Below, one piece after another: positions 10,132 to 19,139 of a DNA stretch of 64,000 nucleotides. The stretch is taken from contig NZ_JAJISD010000002.1 in NCBI RefSeq assembly GCF_020880995.1, forward strand, positions 62,001 through 126,000, in the 5' to 3' direction. A program made the translations under genes and the position numbers. The notes beneath the pieces are model-generated. The model made no database searches and was not told where the DNA came from. It saw nothing but the letters and a program-made list of their open reading frames with translations. Origin of the DNA: Reyranella aquatilis. Its GTDB lineage: Bacteria > Pseudomonadota > Alphaproteobacteria > Reyranellales > Reyranellaceae. How positions within the stretch are numbered: the stretch's first letter is position 1; every line of letters starts with the position of its first letter.

Positions 10132-12183
10132 TTAGCCCTCGATCTTTGAAAAGTCGGCTACCGTGTCCATGGTAGCGCGAATCCGGTTAAGCAGCTTCAG
10201 CCTGTTGAGGCGGATCTCGGGCCTGTCCGTCACGTTGACCGTGACCTTGTCGAACAGGGCATCGATCGGCCCGCGCAAGCCCGCAAACGCCTCCATGGCG
10301 CCCGCGAAATTCTCGGCGTCCAGCGCCGGCTTCACACGGCGCGCAACCTCATCCAAGGCGGAAGCAACGGATTTCTCCTCGGCTTGTTCCAGAAGCGCGA
10401 CATCGGGCGCGCCGGCGATCTTCGCCGCCAAGCCCTTGTCCTTCTTCTCCTCGGCGCGAACGATGTTGGCCGCGCGGCCATAGGCGGTCAGCAGGTTCTT
10501 GCCCGCTTCCGTGCCCAGGAATGCCTGCAGCGCCTCGACACGGGCCAGCAGGCGCACGAGATCGTCCTCGCCGCCCAGCGACACGACCGCGTCGACCACA
10601 TCGTGACGCACGCCCTTCTCTCGCATCTGCACCTTGAGACGCTCGGCGAAGAAGGCCAGCAGGTCGTCGTCCTTGAGGAAGGGCCGCAGCGACAGGCGCA
10701 GCCTGTTCTCGACCACGATCCGGATCACGCCGAGCGCCGCGCGACGCAGCGCGAAGGGATCGCGCGAGCCCGTCGGCTTCTCGCCGATCGACCAGAAAGA
10801 GGTAAGCGCATCGAGCTTGTCGGCCAGCGCGATCGCGATCGAAACCGGCGCCGTGGGGCAGCGGTCGTTGGGTCCGGCCGGCGCGTAATGGTCGCCGATC
10901 GCGTCGGCGACGGCGGCCGGCAGCTTCTCGCCCAGCGCATAGTAGCGCCCCATCACGCCCTGCAGTTCGGGGAACTCGCCCACCATGCCGGTGACGAGAT
11001 CGGCCTTGCACAGGCGCGCGGCCTGCGCGACCGCCGCGGCATCGGCACCGTCAATCGACTTCGCAATCTCGGCGGCCAGCGCCACGATGCGGTCGACCCG
11101 CTGGGCCTGGGTGCCGAGATTGGCATGGAAGACGATCTTCTCCAGCCCCGGCACGCGGCTCTCCAGCGTGATCTTGCGATCCTGGTCCCAGAAGAACTTT
11201 GCATCGGCGAGGCGGCCGCGCAGCACGCGCTCGTTGCCGGCGACGATCGTCTTGCCGCCGTCGCGCGCAACGTTGTTGGCGACCAAGACGAAGCGGTTGG
11301 CGAGCTTGCCGTCGGCGCCCGACGTCGTGAAGAAGCGCAGGTGCACCTTCATCGACACGATCAGCACTTCCGGCGGCACGTCCATGAACTGCGCGTCGAT
11401 GGCGCCCAGCATCGGCACCGGCCATTCGGTCAGGCCGGCCACTTCATCAAGCAGCCCCTCGTCCTCGTTCAGCGTGACCTGTGCATCCGCACACAGCTTG
11501 CGTGCGCCATCGAGAATGATGTTCTTGCGCTCGCCGGCGTCGAGTACGACGTGCGCGGCGCGCAGCTTCTCCTGGTAGTCGGCAAAGTTCGAGACCTCGA
11601 ACGTCCCCTTGGAGAGGAAGCGATGGCCGCGCGTCGTGGCGCCGAAGGCGATCGGCGCCATCTTCCCGCCCGGCGAGACCTCTCCCTTCAGCACCTTGCC
11701 GTCGAACAGCGCGACGATGGACTGGAGCGGTCGCACCCACTGCAGGGTGCTGCTGCCCCACTTCATGGACTTGGGCCACGGCAACGCCTTCAGCGCACCG
11801 TCGATGACCACCGGGAGCGCGTCGGCCGTCGGGCCGCCCTTCTTCGTGATGACGGCGAACCAGAACTCGCCCTTGCCGGTATCGCGTTTCTCCGCCTGGT
11901 CGAGCGAGGCGAGGCCGGCGCCCTTCAGGAAGCCCTGAATCGCCGGGTCGGGCGCGCCGACGCGCGGACCGCGCTTCTCCTCGCTTACGTCGTCGCGCAC
12001 AGCCGGAATGCCATCGACCACGAGCGCGAGGCGGCGCGGCGTCACGAACGCCCGTGCCGTCTCGAATCCAATGCCGGCGCCCTTGAGCCCTTCACAGATC
12101 AATCGCTTGAGGTCTTCGGCCGCGCGCGCCTGCATGCGCGCGGGGATCTCCTCGGAGAGGAGTTCGAGAAGGAGCTCGGCCAT
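10132..12183 (-). CDS. glyS: Glycyl-tRNA synthetase beta subunit
   Basis: The beta subunit (683 aa) of the bacterial alpha2-beta2 glycyl-tRNA synthetase, which helps bind tRNA-Gly. Recognisable parts are the N-terminal [18 protein letters not shown], the central [29 protein letters not shown] ([13 protein letters not shown]), and the HD-like region [31 protein letters not shown] at 12183 is chosen because the family starts with MAELLLE; an upstream extension to 12237 would run into glyQ. It begins 1 nt after the glyQ stop. Confidence 0.97.
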   Translation of the reverse strand: MAELLLELLSEEIPARMQARAAEDLKRLICEGLKGAGIGFETARAFVTPRRLALVVDGIPAVRDDVSEEKRGPRVGAPDPAIQGFLKGAGLASLDQAEKRDTGKGEFWFAVITKKGGPTADALPVVIDGALKALPWPKSMKWGSSTLQWVRPLQSIVALFDGKVLKGEVSPGGKMAPIAFGATTRGHRFLSKGTFEVSNFADYQEKLRAAHVVLDAGERKNIILDGARKLCADAQVTLNEDEGLLDEVAGLTEWPVPMLGAIDAQFMDVPPEVLIVSMKVHLRFFTTSGADGKLANRFVLVANNVARDGGKTIVAGNERVLRGRLADAKFFWDQDRKITLESRVPGLEKIVFHANLGTQAQRVDRIVALAAEIAKSIDGADAAAVAQAARLCKADLVTGMVGEFPELQGVMGRYYALGEKLPAAVADAIGDHYAPAGPNDRCPTAPVSIAIALADKLDALTSFWSIGEKPTGSRDPFALRRAALGVIRIVVENRLRLSLRPFLKDDDLLAFFAERLKVQMREKGVRHDVVDAVVSLGGEDDLVRLLARVEALQAFLGTEAGKNLLTAYGRAANIVRAEEKKDKGLAAKIAGAPDVALLEQAEEKSVASALDEVARRVKPALDAENFAGAMEAFAGLRGPIDALFDKVTVNVTDRPEIRLNRLKLLNRIRATMDTVADFSKIEG

Positions 12184-12184
12184 C

Positions 12185-13084
12185 TCAGGCGGCCTCTTTC
12201 TGAGTGGCCAGCCAGGTCTCGCAGCAGGCTTTGGCAAGGTCGCGGACGCGCAGGATGTAGCTCTGCCGCTCGGCGACGCTGATTACGCCGCGCGCGTCCA
12301 GCAGGTTGAAGGCGTGGCTCGCCTTGATGCACTGCTCATAGGCCGGCAGCGGCAGCTTCTTCTCGACCAGCCGGCCGCATTCCTTTTCGGCATCGTCGAA
12401 GTGGCGAAACAACATCCCGGTATCGGCATGCTCGAAATTGTAGGCCGACTGCTCACGCTCGTTCTGCAGGAACACGTCGCCATAGGTCAGGGGCACGTCG
12501 GAATCGGCGCGGTTGAACGGCAGGTCGTAGACCGACTTCTTGTCGAAAAGGTACATCGCCAGCCGCTCGAGGCCGTAGGTGATCTCGCCGGCCACGAGGT
12601 CGACCTCGATGCCACCCACCTGCTGGAAGTAGGTGAACTGCGTGATCTCCATGCCGTCGCACCAGACTTCCCAGCCCAGGCCCCAGGCCCCGAGCGTCGG
12701 GCTCTCCCAGTCGTCCTCGACGAACCGGATGTCGTGCAGGCTCGTGTCGATGCCGATCGCCTGCAGCGAACCGAGATAGCGTTCGAGGATGTCGGGCGGC
12801 GACGGCTTCAGGATCGCCTGGAACTGGTAGTAGTGCTGCAGCCGCATCGGGTTCTCGCCGTAGCGGCCGTCACCGGGACGACGAGAGGGCTGCACATAGG
12901 CCGCGTACCAGGGCTTCGGACCGAGCGCGCGCAGGGTCGTCGCGGTGTGGAAGGTACCGGCGCCCATCTCCATGTCGAACGGCTGGAGGATCAGGCAGCC
13001 CTGTGCCGCCCAATAGTCCTGCAGGGTGAGGATGAGTTCCTGGAAGCACGTGGGCTTGCCGCGCGCTGCTGAGGGGTTCGACAA
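12185..13084 (-). CDS. glyQ: Glycyl-tRNA synthetase alpha subunit
   Basis: The catalytic alpha subunit (299 aa) that makes glycyl-adenylate. It is unmistakable from [67 protein letters not shown] and the later [24 protein letters not shown]. The start appears to be TTG at 13084, with GGGGA 6 nt upstream; no ATG lies close to the family's start. It is the first gene of a five-gene run, glyQ-glyS-ppdK-meaB-HIT, with the promoter somewhere in 13085-13199. A rare start codon on a housekeeping gene may tune the subunit ratio. Confidence 0.97.
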   Translation of the reverse strand: MSNPSAARGKPTCFQELILTLQDYWAAQGCLILQPFDMEMGAGTFHTATTLRALGPKPWYAAYVQPSRRPGDGRYGENPMRLQHYYQFQAILKPSPPDILERYLGSLQAIGIDTSLHDIRFVEDDWESPTLGAWGLGWEVWCDGMEITQFTYFQQVGGIEVDLVAGEITYGLERLAMYLFDKKSVYDLPFNRADSDVPLTYGDVFLQNEREQSAYNFEHADTGMLFRHFDDAEKECGRLVEKKLPLPAYEQCIKASHAFNLLDARGVISVAERQSYILRVRDLAKACCETWLATQKEAA

Positions 13085-13199
13085 CGGTATTCCCCGAAGC
13101 TCTAAAGGCCTTTTATTTCCGCAACTTATGGCCGTTTTTGCGGTGCGGCAAAATAGGTTCGCCCCCCAAGCCGGTCAAGGCTGGTGGCAGAGTGCGGCC

Positions 13200-13475
13200 T
13201 TATGGCCGCGGGCGGCCGCAATGGCCGCATTTTTCGGCAGAGGTCGATATGTAGGCACCGCAACCGGTGCACTGGACCGTATCCTCCACAACGGCGGGCT
13301 TGCGGGACGCTACGACGGGAGGCGGTTCGGGACGCGGAGCCGGTTGGGTGGGCGCCGGCGGCCGCTGCGGCGGGCTTGCATTGCCCGTGAACCGGTCAAA
13401 CAGACCCTTCCAGTGCCGGAAGGTCTTGTACGCCCCGTACACGGCGACGCCGAACAGGATGATTTTCAGCAGCAT
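13200..13475 (-). CDS. Single-span membrane protein with C-terminal zinc ribbon
   Basis: A 91-aa protein with one N-terminal hydrophobic helix (LLKIILFGVAVYGAYKTF), a Pro-rich linker of about 25 residues (PPQRPPAPTQPAPRPEPPP), and a C-terminal CTGCGAYISTSAEKCGHCG, i.e. two CxxC pairs forming a small zinc ribbon. It resembles the PP0621-type zinc-ribbon family found near housekeeping genes in proteobacteria. Topology places the ribbon in the cytoplasm if the start is outside or buried, but this is inference. ATG at 13475. It lies upstream of glyQ in the same direction (115-bp gap) and is divergent from glpD. Confidence 0.75.
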   Translation of the reverse strand: MLLKIILFGVAVYGAYKTFRHWKGLFDRFTGNASPPQRPPAPTQPAPRPEPPPVVASRKPAVVEDTVQCTGCGAYISTSAEKCGHCGRPRP

Positions 13476-13536
13476 GCGGCCATTTGAGGTTCCTGCGAAA
13501 CCGGGTCAAGCGGGCTATATGGGTGGCATGAACGGA

Positions 13537-15066
13537 ATGAAGAGTGAGCCGCTCGACCTTTTCGTGGTCGGCGGCGGCATAAATGGCGCGGGCATCGCCT
13601 GCGACGCAGCGGGCCGGGCCCTCACGGTTGGGCTGTGCGAAATGAACGACTTCGCCAGCGCGACCTCATCCAAGGCGAGCAAGCTGATCCACGGCGGCCT
13701 GCGCTACCTCGAAACCTACGAGTTCCGCCTGGTACGCGAGGCCCTGCAGGAACGTGAAGTCCTGCTGGCCAAGGCGCCGCACCTGTCCTGGCCGATGCGT
13801 TTCGTACTGCCACACGAGCCCCACCTGCGGCCGCGCTGGATGCTGCGGCTCGGCCTTTTCCTGTACGACCATCTCGACTGGCGCATGACCCTGCCGAAGT
13901 CGATCGCGGTGGACCTTCCTTCCTCGAAGTTCGGCGCCGGCCTCAAACCCGGTTTCAAGAAGGGGTTCGTCTATTCCGACGGCTGGGTCGACGATGCCCG
14001 GCTGGTGATTTCAAACCTCAAGTCGGCGCGCGAGATGGGCGCGAAGATCTACGCCCGTCACCGCTGCGTCTCCGCCCGCCGCAGCGAGGACGGCAAACTC
14101 TGGAACATCGAACTGGCCGGCCCCGGTGGCGTTCCGATCCAGTTGCAGGCACGCGGCCTGGTGAACGCCGCCGGCCCCTGGGTAAAGCGCTTCCTCGACG
14201 AGGAGACCCAGATCAAGACGCCCAAGCGGGTGCGACTGGTCAAGGGCAGTCACATCGTGGTGCCGCGACTGTATGAGGGCGACCATGCCTTCATCCTGCA
14301 GAACAGCGACAACCGCATCGTCTTCGTGATCCCCTACGAGCGCGAATTCTCCCTGATCGGCACCACCGACATCGCCGTGGAGGAAGGCGAGCATCCGGTT
14401 TGCTCGCCCGAGGAAGTCACCTACCTCTGTGACCTCGTCAGCCATTACATGGAAAAGCCGGTGCGTCCGGAGGACGTGGTCTGGACATTCTCCGGCGTCC
14501 GGCCGCTGTTCGACGACGGCGACGACAATCCCTCGAAGGTGACCCGCGACTACCATCTCGAGGTCGACGGCACGCCCCGGACCCGGGCGCCGATCCTCTC
14601 GGTTTTCGGCGGCAAGATCACGACCTACCGCCGGCTGGCGGAACACGCTTTGCGGGACCTCCAGCCCTATTTCCCGCGCATGGGCGGCCCCTGGACGGAC
14701 AGCCGTGCCGTCTACGACGGCGAGATGGCCGACGCCCCGACCTTCGAGCAGGCGTTCGACAACTTCGTCGACGGTGCCGCCGCCAGCAAGCCTGCCCTGC
14801 CCAAGGAACTCGTCCGCATCCTGGCCCGCCGCCACGGTTCGGGCCTCGAGGACATGCTGGAAAACGTGAAGACGGTGGCCGATCTCGGTCGCCATTTCGG
14901 CGGATCCCTCTACGAGGTCGAGGTGCGCCACCTGATCCGGGACGAATGGGCGGTCGATGCCGAGGACATACTGTGGCGCCGAACCAAGGAAGGCCTCCAC
15001 ATGTCTCCCGGCGAGCGCGAAGCATTTGCTCTCTGGCTCGAAGAGCAGCGGCCCAACTTTACATAA
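13537..15066 (+). CDS. glpD: Glycerol-3-phosphate dehydrogenase (aerobic, FAD-dependent)
   Basis: A 509-aa membrane-associated flavoprotein that oxidises sn-glycerol 3-phosphate to dihydroxyacetone phosphate and feeds electrons to quinone. It has the N-terminal FAD motif VVGGGINGAGIACDAAGR, the substrate-region motif ATSSKASKLIHGGLRYLE, GSHIVVPRL and the C-terminal helical domain beginning around PKELVRILARRHG. Three in-frame ATGs (13519, 13528, 13537) are possible; 13537 matches the family start (MKSEPLDLFVVGGG) and has GGGTGG about 10 nt upstream. No glycerol kinase or facilitator gene is nearby, so it may act in glycerophospholipid turnover. Confidence 0.95.
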   Translation: MKSEPLDLFVVGGGINGAGIACDAAGRALTVGLCEMNDFASATSSKASKLIHGGLRYLETYEFRLVREALQEREVLLAKAPHLSWPMRFVLPHEPHLRPRWMLRLGLFLYDHLDWRMTLPKSIAVDLPSSKFGAGLKPGFKKGFVYSDGWVDDARLVISNLKSAREMGAKIYARHRCVSARRSEDGKLWNIELAGPGGVPIQLQARGLVNAAGPWVKRFLDEETQIKTPKRVRLVKGSHIVVPRLYEGDHAFILQNSDNRIVFVIPYEREFSLIGTTDIAVEEGEHPVCSPEEVTYLCDLVSHYMEKPVRPEDVVWTFSGVRPLFDDGDDNPSKVTRDYHLEVDGTPRTRAPILSVFGGKITTYRRLAEHALRDLQPYFPRMGGPWTDSRAVYDGEMADAPTFEQAFDNFVDGAAASKPALPKELVRILARRHGSGLEDMLENVKTVADLGRHFGGSLYEVEVRHLIRDEWAVDAEDILWRRTKEGLHMSPGEREAFALWLEEQRPNFT

Positions 15067-15145
15067 GTTAACGTTCGGCGACGGGCACGCCGCAACGCGT
15101 GCGTCCGTATCTCAGGAACAGCACGATCAACGGTGAGGTTCCTCG

Positions 15146-15721
15146 ATGTCGTTTCGCCCCCTCCTCCTGCCTTCCGCCCTCGTCCTGGCGGCCGGCTTCG
15201 CCTTTGCAACGCCGGCATTCGCCTTCGATCTTTTCGCCGACGAGTACGGGATCGAACTGGCGCAAGCCCCCCCGCCCGCGCCCGCCCCCGCCGGTCCGCG
15301 CGCCGAGCGCGCCAAGGCGGGCGAGCGCGCAGAACGCAACTTCTCTCCCAAGGCGGCCTGCATCGACATGGTCGCGCGACGCATCGGCGACCGCGCCTAC
15401 GTCAAGGCCAGGCTCGAACTCAAACCCGAGCAGATGACGGCCTGGAACGCCTTCGAGAAGGCGGCCGACGAGGCCAGCGCCAAGTCGATGGCGCGCTGCC
15501 AGACGCTGCCGATCGAGATGAAGGAGCGCCCGGGCTACCTCGAGCGCCTGACGATGGAAGAGGATCTCATGAAGGCCCGCATCGCCACCATCGAGGCGGT
15601 CAAGCCGTCGCTGACCGCCCTTGTGGCCGTCCTGACGGCCGACCAGAAGGCCGTCCTCGACCGTCCGCGCATGGGTCCCGGCCACATGGCGCACGCCATG
15701 GGCCGGCCCGCCCCGCGCTGA
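15146..15721 (+). CDS. Spy/CpxP-like periplasmic protein (LTxxQ repeat family)
   Basis: A 191-aa secreted protein: the signal peptide (LLPSALVLAAGFAFATPAFA, cut near residue 26) is followed by a Pro/Ala linker and an alpha-helical domain with two LTxxQ-like motifs, LKPEQMTAWNAF and LTADQKAVLD. This is the hallmark of the Spy/CpxP/CnrX chaperone or sensor group, which forms cradle-shaped dimers in the periplasm. Two Cys residues (CIDMVARR and ARCQTLP) might form a disulfide. ATG at 15146 with GGTGAGG 7 nt upstream. It stands alone 79 bp after glpD and converges with nadX. Confidence 0.8.
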   Translation: MSFRPLLLPSALVLAAGFAFATPAFAFDLFADEYGIELAQAPPPAPAPAGPRAERAKAGERAERNFSPKAACIDMVARRIGDRAYVKARLELKPEQMTAWNAFEKAADEASAKSMARCQTLPIEMKERPGYLERLTMEEDLMKARIATIEAVKPSLTALVAVLTADQKAVLDRPRMGPGHMAHAMGRPAPR

Positions 15722-15727
15722 CGGGTG

Positions 15728-16552
15728 TTACCAGTCGCTGTGGCGGACGATCTTCAGCAGGTCGTCCGCCATGGTGAGCGCGGTGAGCACGCCGGTCTTG
15801 GGATTGTCCGGCATGGCGCGGCCCAGCCGCTCGAGCTTCAGCTCGCCTGAATCGGCCACGACCTCGAGCTTGCTGGCATTGGTGCCCGGCGGCAGGGTCG
15901 GATCGGCGACCAGTTCGATCTCGGTATTGTCGAGCCCCGCACCGCACAGTGCGACCGTCACGGCCAGATTGGCATTCTTCGGATAGAGACGGCCTGCGTC
16001 CGCCGGTTTGCCGCGGAAGATCACCGTCGGCTCCTTTATCGACGGCAGGTCGAACTCGGTCTCGGCCGGCGTTCCGGTCCAGGCATGCGGCGGCTTGATT
16101 GAGATGTATTTCACCTTCTCCAGCTTGCCGAGCCGCATGGCGAGCAGCCCGTCGAGGCCGGCGATGGCGCCGGATGGCAGGCGCAGGCGCGCGCCGCCCT
16201 TTTCCGCCGCCTTGAGGTGCTTCTTCCACAGGACCGGATCGCCATAGGCGCCGGTCGCGATCACCATGAAGTCGAAGCCCTTCTTCAGGATCGTCTCGCC
16301 CCACTCGCGCACCGCCTGCTGGCTGGCCGCCTCGACCACGACATCGGGCTTCAGCTTCAGCAACGCCTTGAGCGTGTCGACCACCGCGACCTTCTTGCCG
16401 ACCTTCTTCTGCGTCTCCGCGACGCGGCCCTTGCGCACGAGGACGCCCACGATGTCGATGGGCGGCTTTTTCTCGCGGAACACGTCGAACAGCATCTGGC
16501 TGATCGCTCCGTAGCCGATCAGTGCGATTTTCAGCCGTTTTTCCTTAGCCAT
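15728..16552 (-). CDS. nadX: L-aspartate dehydrogenase
   Basis: A 274-aa NAD(P)-dependent enzyme that oxidises L-aspartate to iminoaspartate, an entry to NAD synthesis that replaces NadB. The Rossmann start is LKIALIGYGAISQMLFDVF, the catalytic half carries PSGAIAGLDGLLAMRLG, and YPKNANLAVTVALCGAGLDNTEIELVADP is the region typical of this family (DUF108). Length is normal. No nadA or nadC is adjacent, so it could also serve aspartate catabolism. It converges with the Spy-like gene (6 bp between stops). Confidence 0.88.
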   Translation of the reverse strand: MAKEKRLKIALIGYGAISQMLFDVFREKKPPIDIVGVLVRKGRVAETQKKVGKKVAVVDTLKALLKLKPDVVVEAASQQAVREWGETILKKGFDFMVIATGAYGDPVLWKKHLKAAEKGGARLRLPSGAIAGLDGLLAMRLGKLEKVKYISIKPPHAWTGTPAETEFDLPSIKEPTVIFRGKPADAGRLYPKNANLAVTVALCGAGLDNTEIELVADPTLPPGTNASKLEVVADSGELKLERLGRAMPDNPKTGVLTALTMADDLLKIVRHSDW

Positions 16553-16681
16553 GGGTACCCCGCGAGACGGATTTCGGTCGACCGGACGGGCCGACTATAG
16601 CGGGCAGGCGCGGCCCTTGCGACCGAAGGGGGGCGCGGCTATAACCCCGGCCTCGTCGCGGGCCGGAGTCCGTACACCTGA

Positions 16682-16758
16682 CGGAGCGTAGCTCAGCCTG
16701 GTAGAGCACTAGCTTCGGGAGCTAGGGGCCGGAGGTTCGAATCCTCTCGCTCCGACCA
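16682..16758 (+). tRNA. tRNA-Pro (anticodon CGG)
   Basis: A 77-nt cloverleaf with the CCA end encoded. The acceptor stem is CGGAGCG/CGCTCCG, including the C1-G72 pair characteristic of bacterial tRNA-Pro. The D arm holds AGCTCAGCCTGGTAGAGC, the anticodon stem is CTAGC/GCTAG with loop TTCGGGA and anticodon CGG at 16716-16718, and the T arm has GGTTCGAATCC. It reads CCG codons, frequent in this GC-rich genome. A strong terminator follows 13 nt later. Confidence 0.97.
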
Positions 16759-16770
16759 ATCGACGAGACC

Positions 16771-16799
16771 AACGGCGGACCTTCGGGTCCGCCGTTTTT
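16771..16799 (+). terminator. Intrinsic terminator after tRNA-Pro
   Basis: A perfect 11-bp stem (AACGGCGGACC / GGTCCGCCGTT) with a TTCG tetraloop, followed by a run of T. It ends the tRNA-Pro transcript. Because the stem is symmetric with A's on its other flank, it could work partly for the converging DUF4394 gene too, although that stop is 63 bp away. Confidence 0.92.
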
Positions 16800-16861
16800 C
16801 CTTGGCCCTGGGGCGTCTGCGCACCCGGCAACCCGGAACGCGCAAACGCCGGCTTTCAGTC

Positions 16862-17638
16862 CTACATCTTCGGCAGGATCGCGATGTCCCGGACGGCACC
16901 GCCGAGTCCCTCGATCTTCGCCACCGGCGAGGCCTTGCCAGTCGCCAGGTCGATCGACCACAGCTGATCGCCGGTCATGGCCCAGCCTTCGTTTTTCGTG
17001 CCGTCCGACCAGATGTCGAAGGCGACCACGTCGACCTTGGGGCCGAGCGCGCCCACGGTGTTGAGGATGCCATCGTTCGGTGGTGCCTGCTTCACCAGCG
17101 CACCGGTCGTGGTGTCGATGTTGAGGAGCGTGGTTTCCTTCGTCCCCTTGACCGAGTTGGTATAGGCGCCTGCCATGACCTTCGGCGCCTTGCCCTTGTT
17201 GGCATCGCCGTCGGCATATTTCAGGCTGCCGTCCTTGATGACCTTGCCGTCGTCTACATTGACGCGGAGGCTGGTGCCGTCGCTGCCGATGACCCGCAGC
17301 CGATCGGCGACCGGGTTGAAGTCCACCGTCGCGGAGGCGCCCGCCGGCAGCATCGTCTCGAGCTTCGACTTCTTCGTGGCCTTGCCGTCCATCGCGATCG
17401 TGTACAGCGTTCCGTCCGCCGCCAGCGCATAGAGCAGGCCGTCGGCCGGCCGCACGTCGATGCCGACCAACGGGCCTTCGACGCCCGCGACCTTCATGCT
17501 CTTCGTCGCTTTCTTCGCGGACGTATCGACGATGGCGATCGTGTCGTTGCCGATCAGGGCCGCCACGTCGGCTGCATGGGCGGTACCCGCCAGCGTCACG
17601 AGGGCGGTCGAGGCGGCCAGGAATGCCTTAACAGTCAT
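16862..17638 (-). CDS. Secreted DUF4394 domain protein
   Basis: A 258-aa exported protein of the DUF4394 family. The signal peptide MTVKAFLAASTALVTLAGTAHA (cleavage about residue 22) is followed by short beta-propeller-like repeats such as IAIVDTSAKKATKSMKVAG, LVGIDVRPADGLLYALAADGTLY and DFNPVADRLRVIGSDGTSLRVN. These are typical of the domain. Its biochemical role is not known. ATG at 17638 is chosen because GGAGAG lies about 7 nt upstream. It is divergent from an ECF sigma/anti-sigma pair with 218 bp between starts and is a natural candidate target of that sigma factor. Confidence 0.85.
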   Translation of the reverse strand: MTVKAFLAASTALVTLAGTAHAADVAALIGNDTIAIVDTSAKKATKSMKVAGVEGPLVGIDVRPADGLLYALAADGTLYTIAMDGKATKKSKLETMLPAGASATVDFNPVADRLRVIGSDGTSLRVNVDDGKVIKDGSLKYADGDANKGKAPKVMAGAYTNSVKGTKETTLLNIDTTTGALVKQAPPNDGILNTVGALGPKVDVVAFDIWSDGTKNEGWAMTGDQLWSIDLATGKASPVAKIEGLGGAVRDIAILPKM

Positions 17639-17856
17639 TGGGGTCTCTCCAGCTTGTTGCAGGCCCATGAGCGGGTCCTGCAGCGGGTACCCGCGGGAGC
17701 GTCCAAACGGATGCAGCCCCGGAAAGGAAATCGAAAATAGCCTGCCACTGCATCCAATTGCCCCCTGTGCGCGGTACTGTTACGGAGGGCACGCGCAAGC
17801 GCAGCCGACGGATGCCGCAGGGCATGGAACGAACTCTCGAGGGAGAGCACACACCG

Positions 17857-18411
17857 ATGGCGGCCGAACCGTCCTCCGACCCTTCGGCGCTTGAACCGCA
17901 GGTTTCCGCGGCGATCGTGCGCTGCGCGGCCGGAGAGAAGGCGGCGTTGCGTCTGATCTACGATCTGGAGGCGGCCCGCATGGTGGGCGTGGCAATCCGC
18001 ATCCTGCGCCGCCGCGATCTTGCGGAGGAAGCGACCCATGACGCCTTCATGCGCGTCTGGCGGAGCGCGCGCAGCTACGATCCCTCGCGCGGTTCCGCGC
18101 GCGCCTGGCTTTATGCGATCGTCCGGAATCGCGCGTTGACGATCCTGCGCGACGAACGGCGCTTCGATCCCGAACAACAGGCGGACACCGATTTGCCGCA
18201 GCCGGATCAGGCGCTGCAGCGCCTGCCGGACTCCAGCGCGCTGCGTCAATGCCTGCAACAGCTCGAAGCCGGTCGGCGCAACGCCATCGTCCTCGCCTAC
18301 GTCCACGGCTTCAGCCACGGCGAACTGGCCGGCCGGCTCGGCATGCCGCTCGGGACCATCAAGAGCTGGATCCGCCGCGGTCTCGCTTCCCTGCAGGAGT
18401 GCATGGGATGA
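17857..18411 (+). CDS. ECF-type RNA polymerase sigma factor
   Basis: A 184-aa sigma factor. Region 2 is seen as LIYDLEAARMVGVAIRILRRRDLAEEATHDAFMRVW and region 4 as AIVLAYVHGFSHGELAGRLGMPLGTIKSWIRRGL, with no regions 1 or 3, as in ECF factors. It resembles the SigK/RpoE-like members that pair with RskA-type anti-sigma factors. The start is placed at 17857 because GGGAGAG lies about 9 nt before it; further in-frame ATGs exist upstream at 17812 and 17824. Its stop overlaps the anti-sigma start (ATGA), so the two are translationally coupled. Confidence 0.92.
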   Translation: MAAEPSSDPSALEPQVSAAIVRCAAGEKAALRLIYDLEAARMVGVAIRILRRRDLAEEATHDAFMRVWRSARSYDPSRGSARAWLYAIVRNRALTILRDERRFDPEQQADTDLPQPDQALQRLPDSSALRQCLQQLEAGRRNAIVLAYVHGFSHGELAGRLGMPLGTIKSWIRRGLASLQECMG

Positions 18412-19133
18412 CGCCCGACCGCGACGATCGCCTCCTCGCTGCCGAATTCGTGCTGGGCCTTCTGGACGCCGAGACGCGGGCGGCTGCGGAGCGTCGCCTC
18501 GCCTCCGACGCAGCCTTCGCGCGCGATGTCGCGGCATGGCAGAAGCATTTTGCCGCCTTCGACGATACCGCCGATGCGGTCGTTCCGGCCGATGACCTGT
18601 GGCGCAGGATCGAAGCGGGAATGGCTGCCGCGGCTCCCGCCGCCCTGGTCACCCCGCCCGGCCTGCTGCGCCGGCTGTGGAACAGCCTGGGCGCGCTGCG
18701 CATCGCCGCCCTTTCCGGCACGGCGGCCGCCGTGGCCTTTGCGCTCGTCGCCGTGGTCAGTTTGCGGCACGCGGACGAGGTCGCCGCCCGCAAGCCGGTC
18801 TATGTCGCCATCCTGGTCGACGATGCGACACGACAGGCCGGCGCGATCGTGAACGCCTTCGCCGACGGCAGGGTCGAGATGATCCCGCTCGTCGACATGA
18901 CGGTGCCCGCCGGACGCACGCTGCAGGTGTGGACGCTCTGGAACCGCGAGGTCGGTCCGCGATCGGTCGGCCTGCTCGACCGGGCCCGCGCGACGCCGCT
19001 CGATCTCCAGCGGCTGCCGACCACGGCCGCCGACCAGCTCTTCGAAATCACGCTGGAGCCCGCCGGCGGCTCGCCGACAGGGCGCCCGACCGGCCCGATC
19101 CTCTACAAGGGCACGACGGCCCGGACGCTGTAG
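18408..19133 (+). CDS. Anti-sigma factor (RskA-like, membrane-anchored)
   Basis: A 241-aa protein with an N-terminal anti-sigma domain (LLAAEFVLGLLDAETRAAAERRL, no zinc-binding HxxxCxxC motif), one membrane helix at about residues 100-122 (IAALSGTAAAVAFALVAVVSL), and a periplasmic RskA C-terminal domain ending PTGPILYKGTTARTL. It should hold the sigma factor at the membrane until a signal triggers release. The ATG overlaps the sigma stop by 4 nt. It converges with the peptide importer (stops 6 bp apart). Confidence 0.9.
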   Translation: MTPDRDDRLLAAEFVLGLLDAETRAAAERRLASDAAFARDVAAWQKHFAAFDDTADAVVPADDLWRRIEAGMAAAAPAALVTPPGLLRRLWNSLGALRIAALSGTAAAVAFALVAVVSLRHADEVAARKPVYVAILVDDATRQAGAIVNAFADGRVEMIPLVDMTVPAGRTLQVWTLWNREVGPRSVGLLDRARATPLDLQRLPTTAADQLFEITLEPAGGSPTGRPTGPILYKGTTARTL

Positions 19134-19139
19134 GAGCCG

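Noticed and set aside
10384..12282. About 630-codon plus-strand frame opposite glyS
   Set aside because: Antisense shadow; glyS motifs are clear on the other strand.
13267..13536. Extended N-terminus of glpD starting about 90 codons early
   Set aside because: It would overlap the zinc-ribbon gene on the other strand and is not found in GlpD proteins, which start at the FAD motif.
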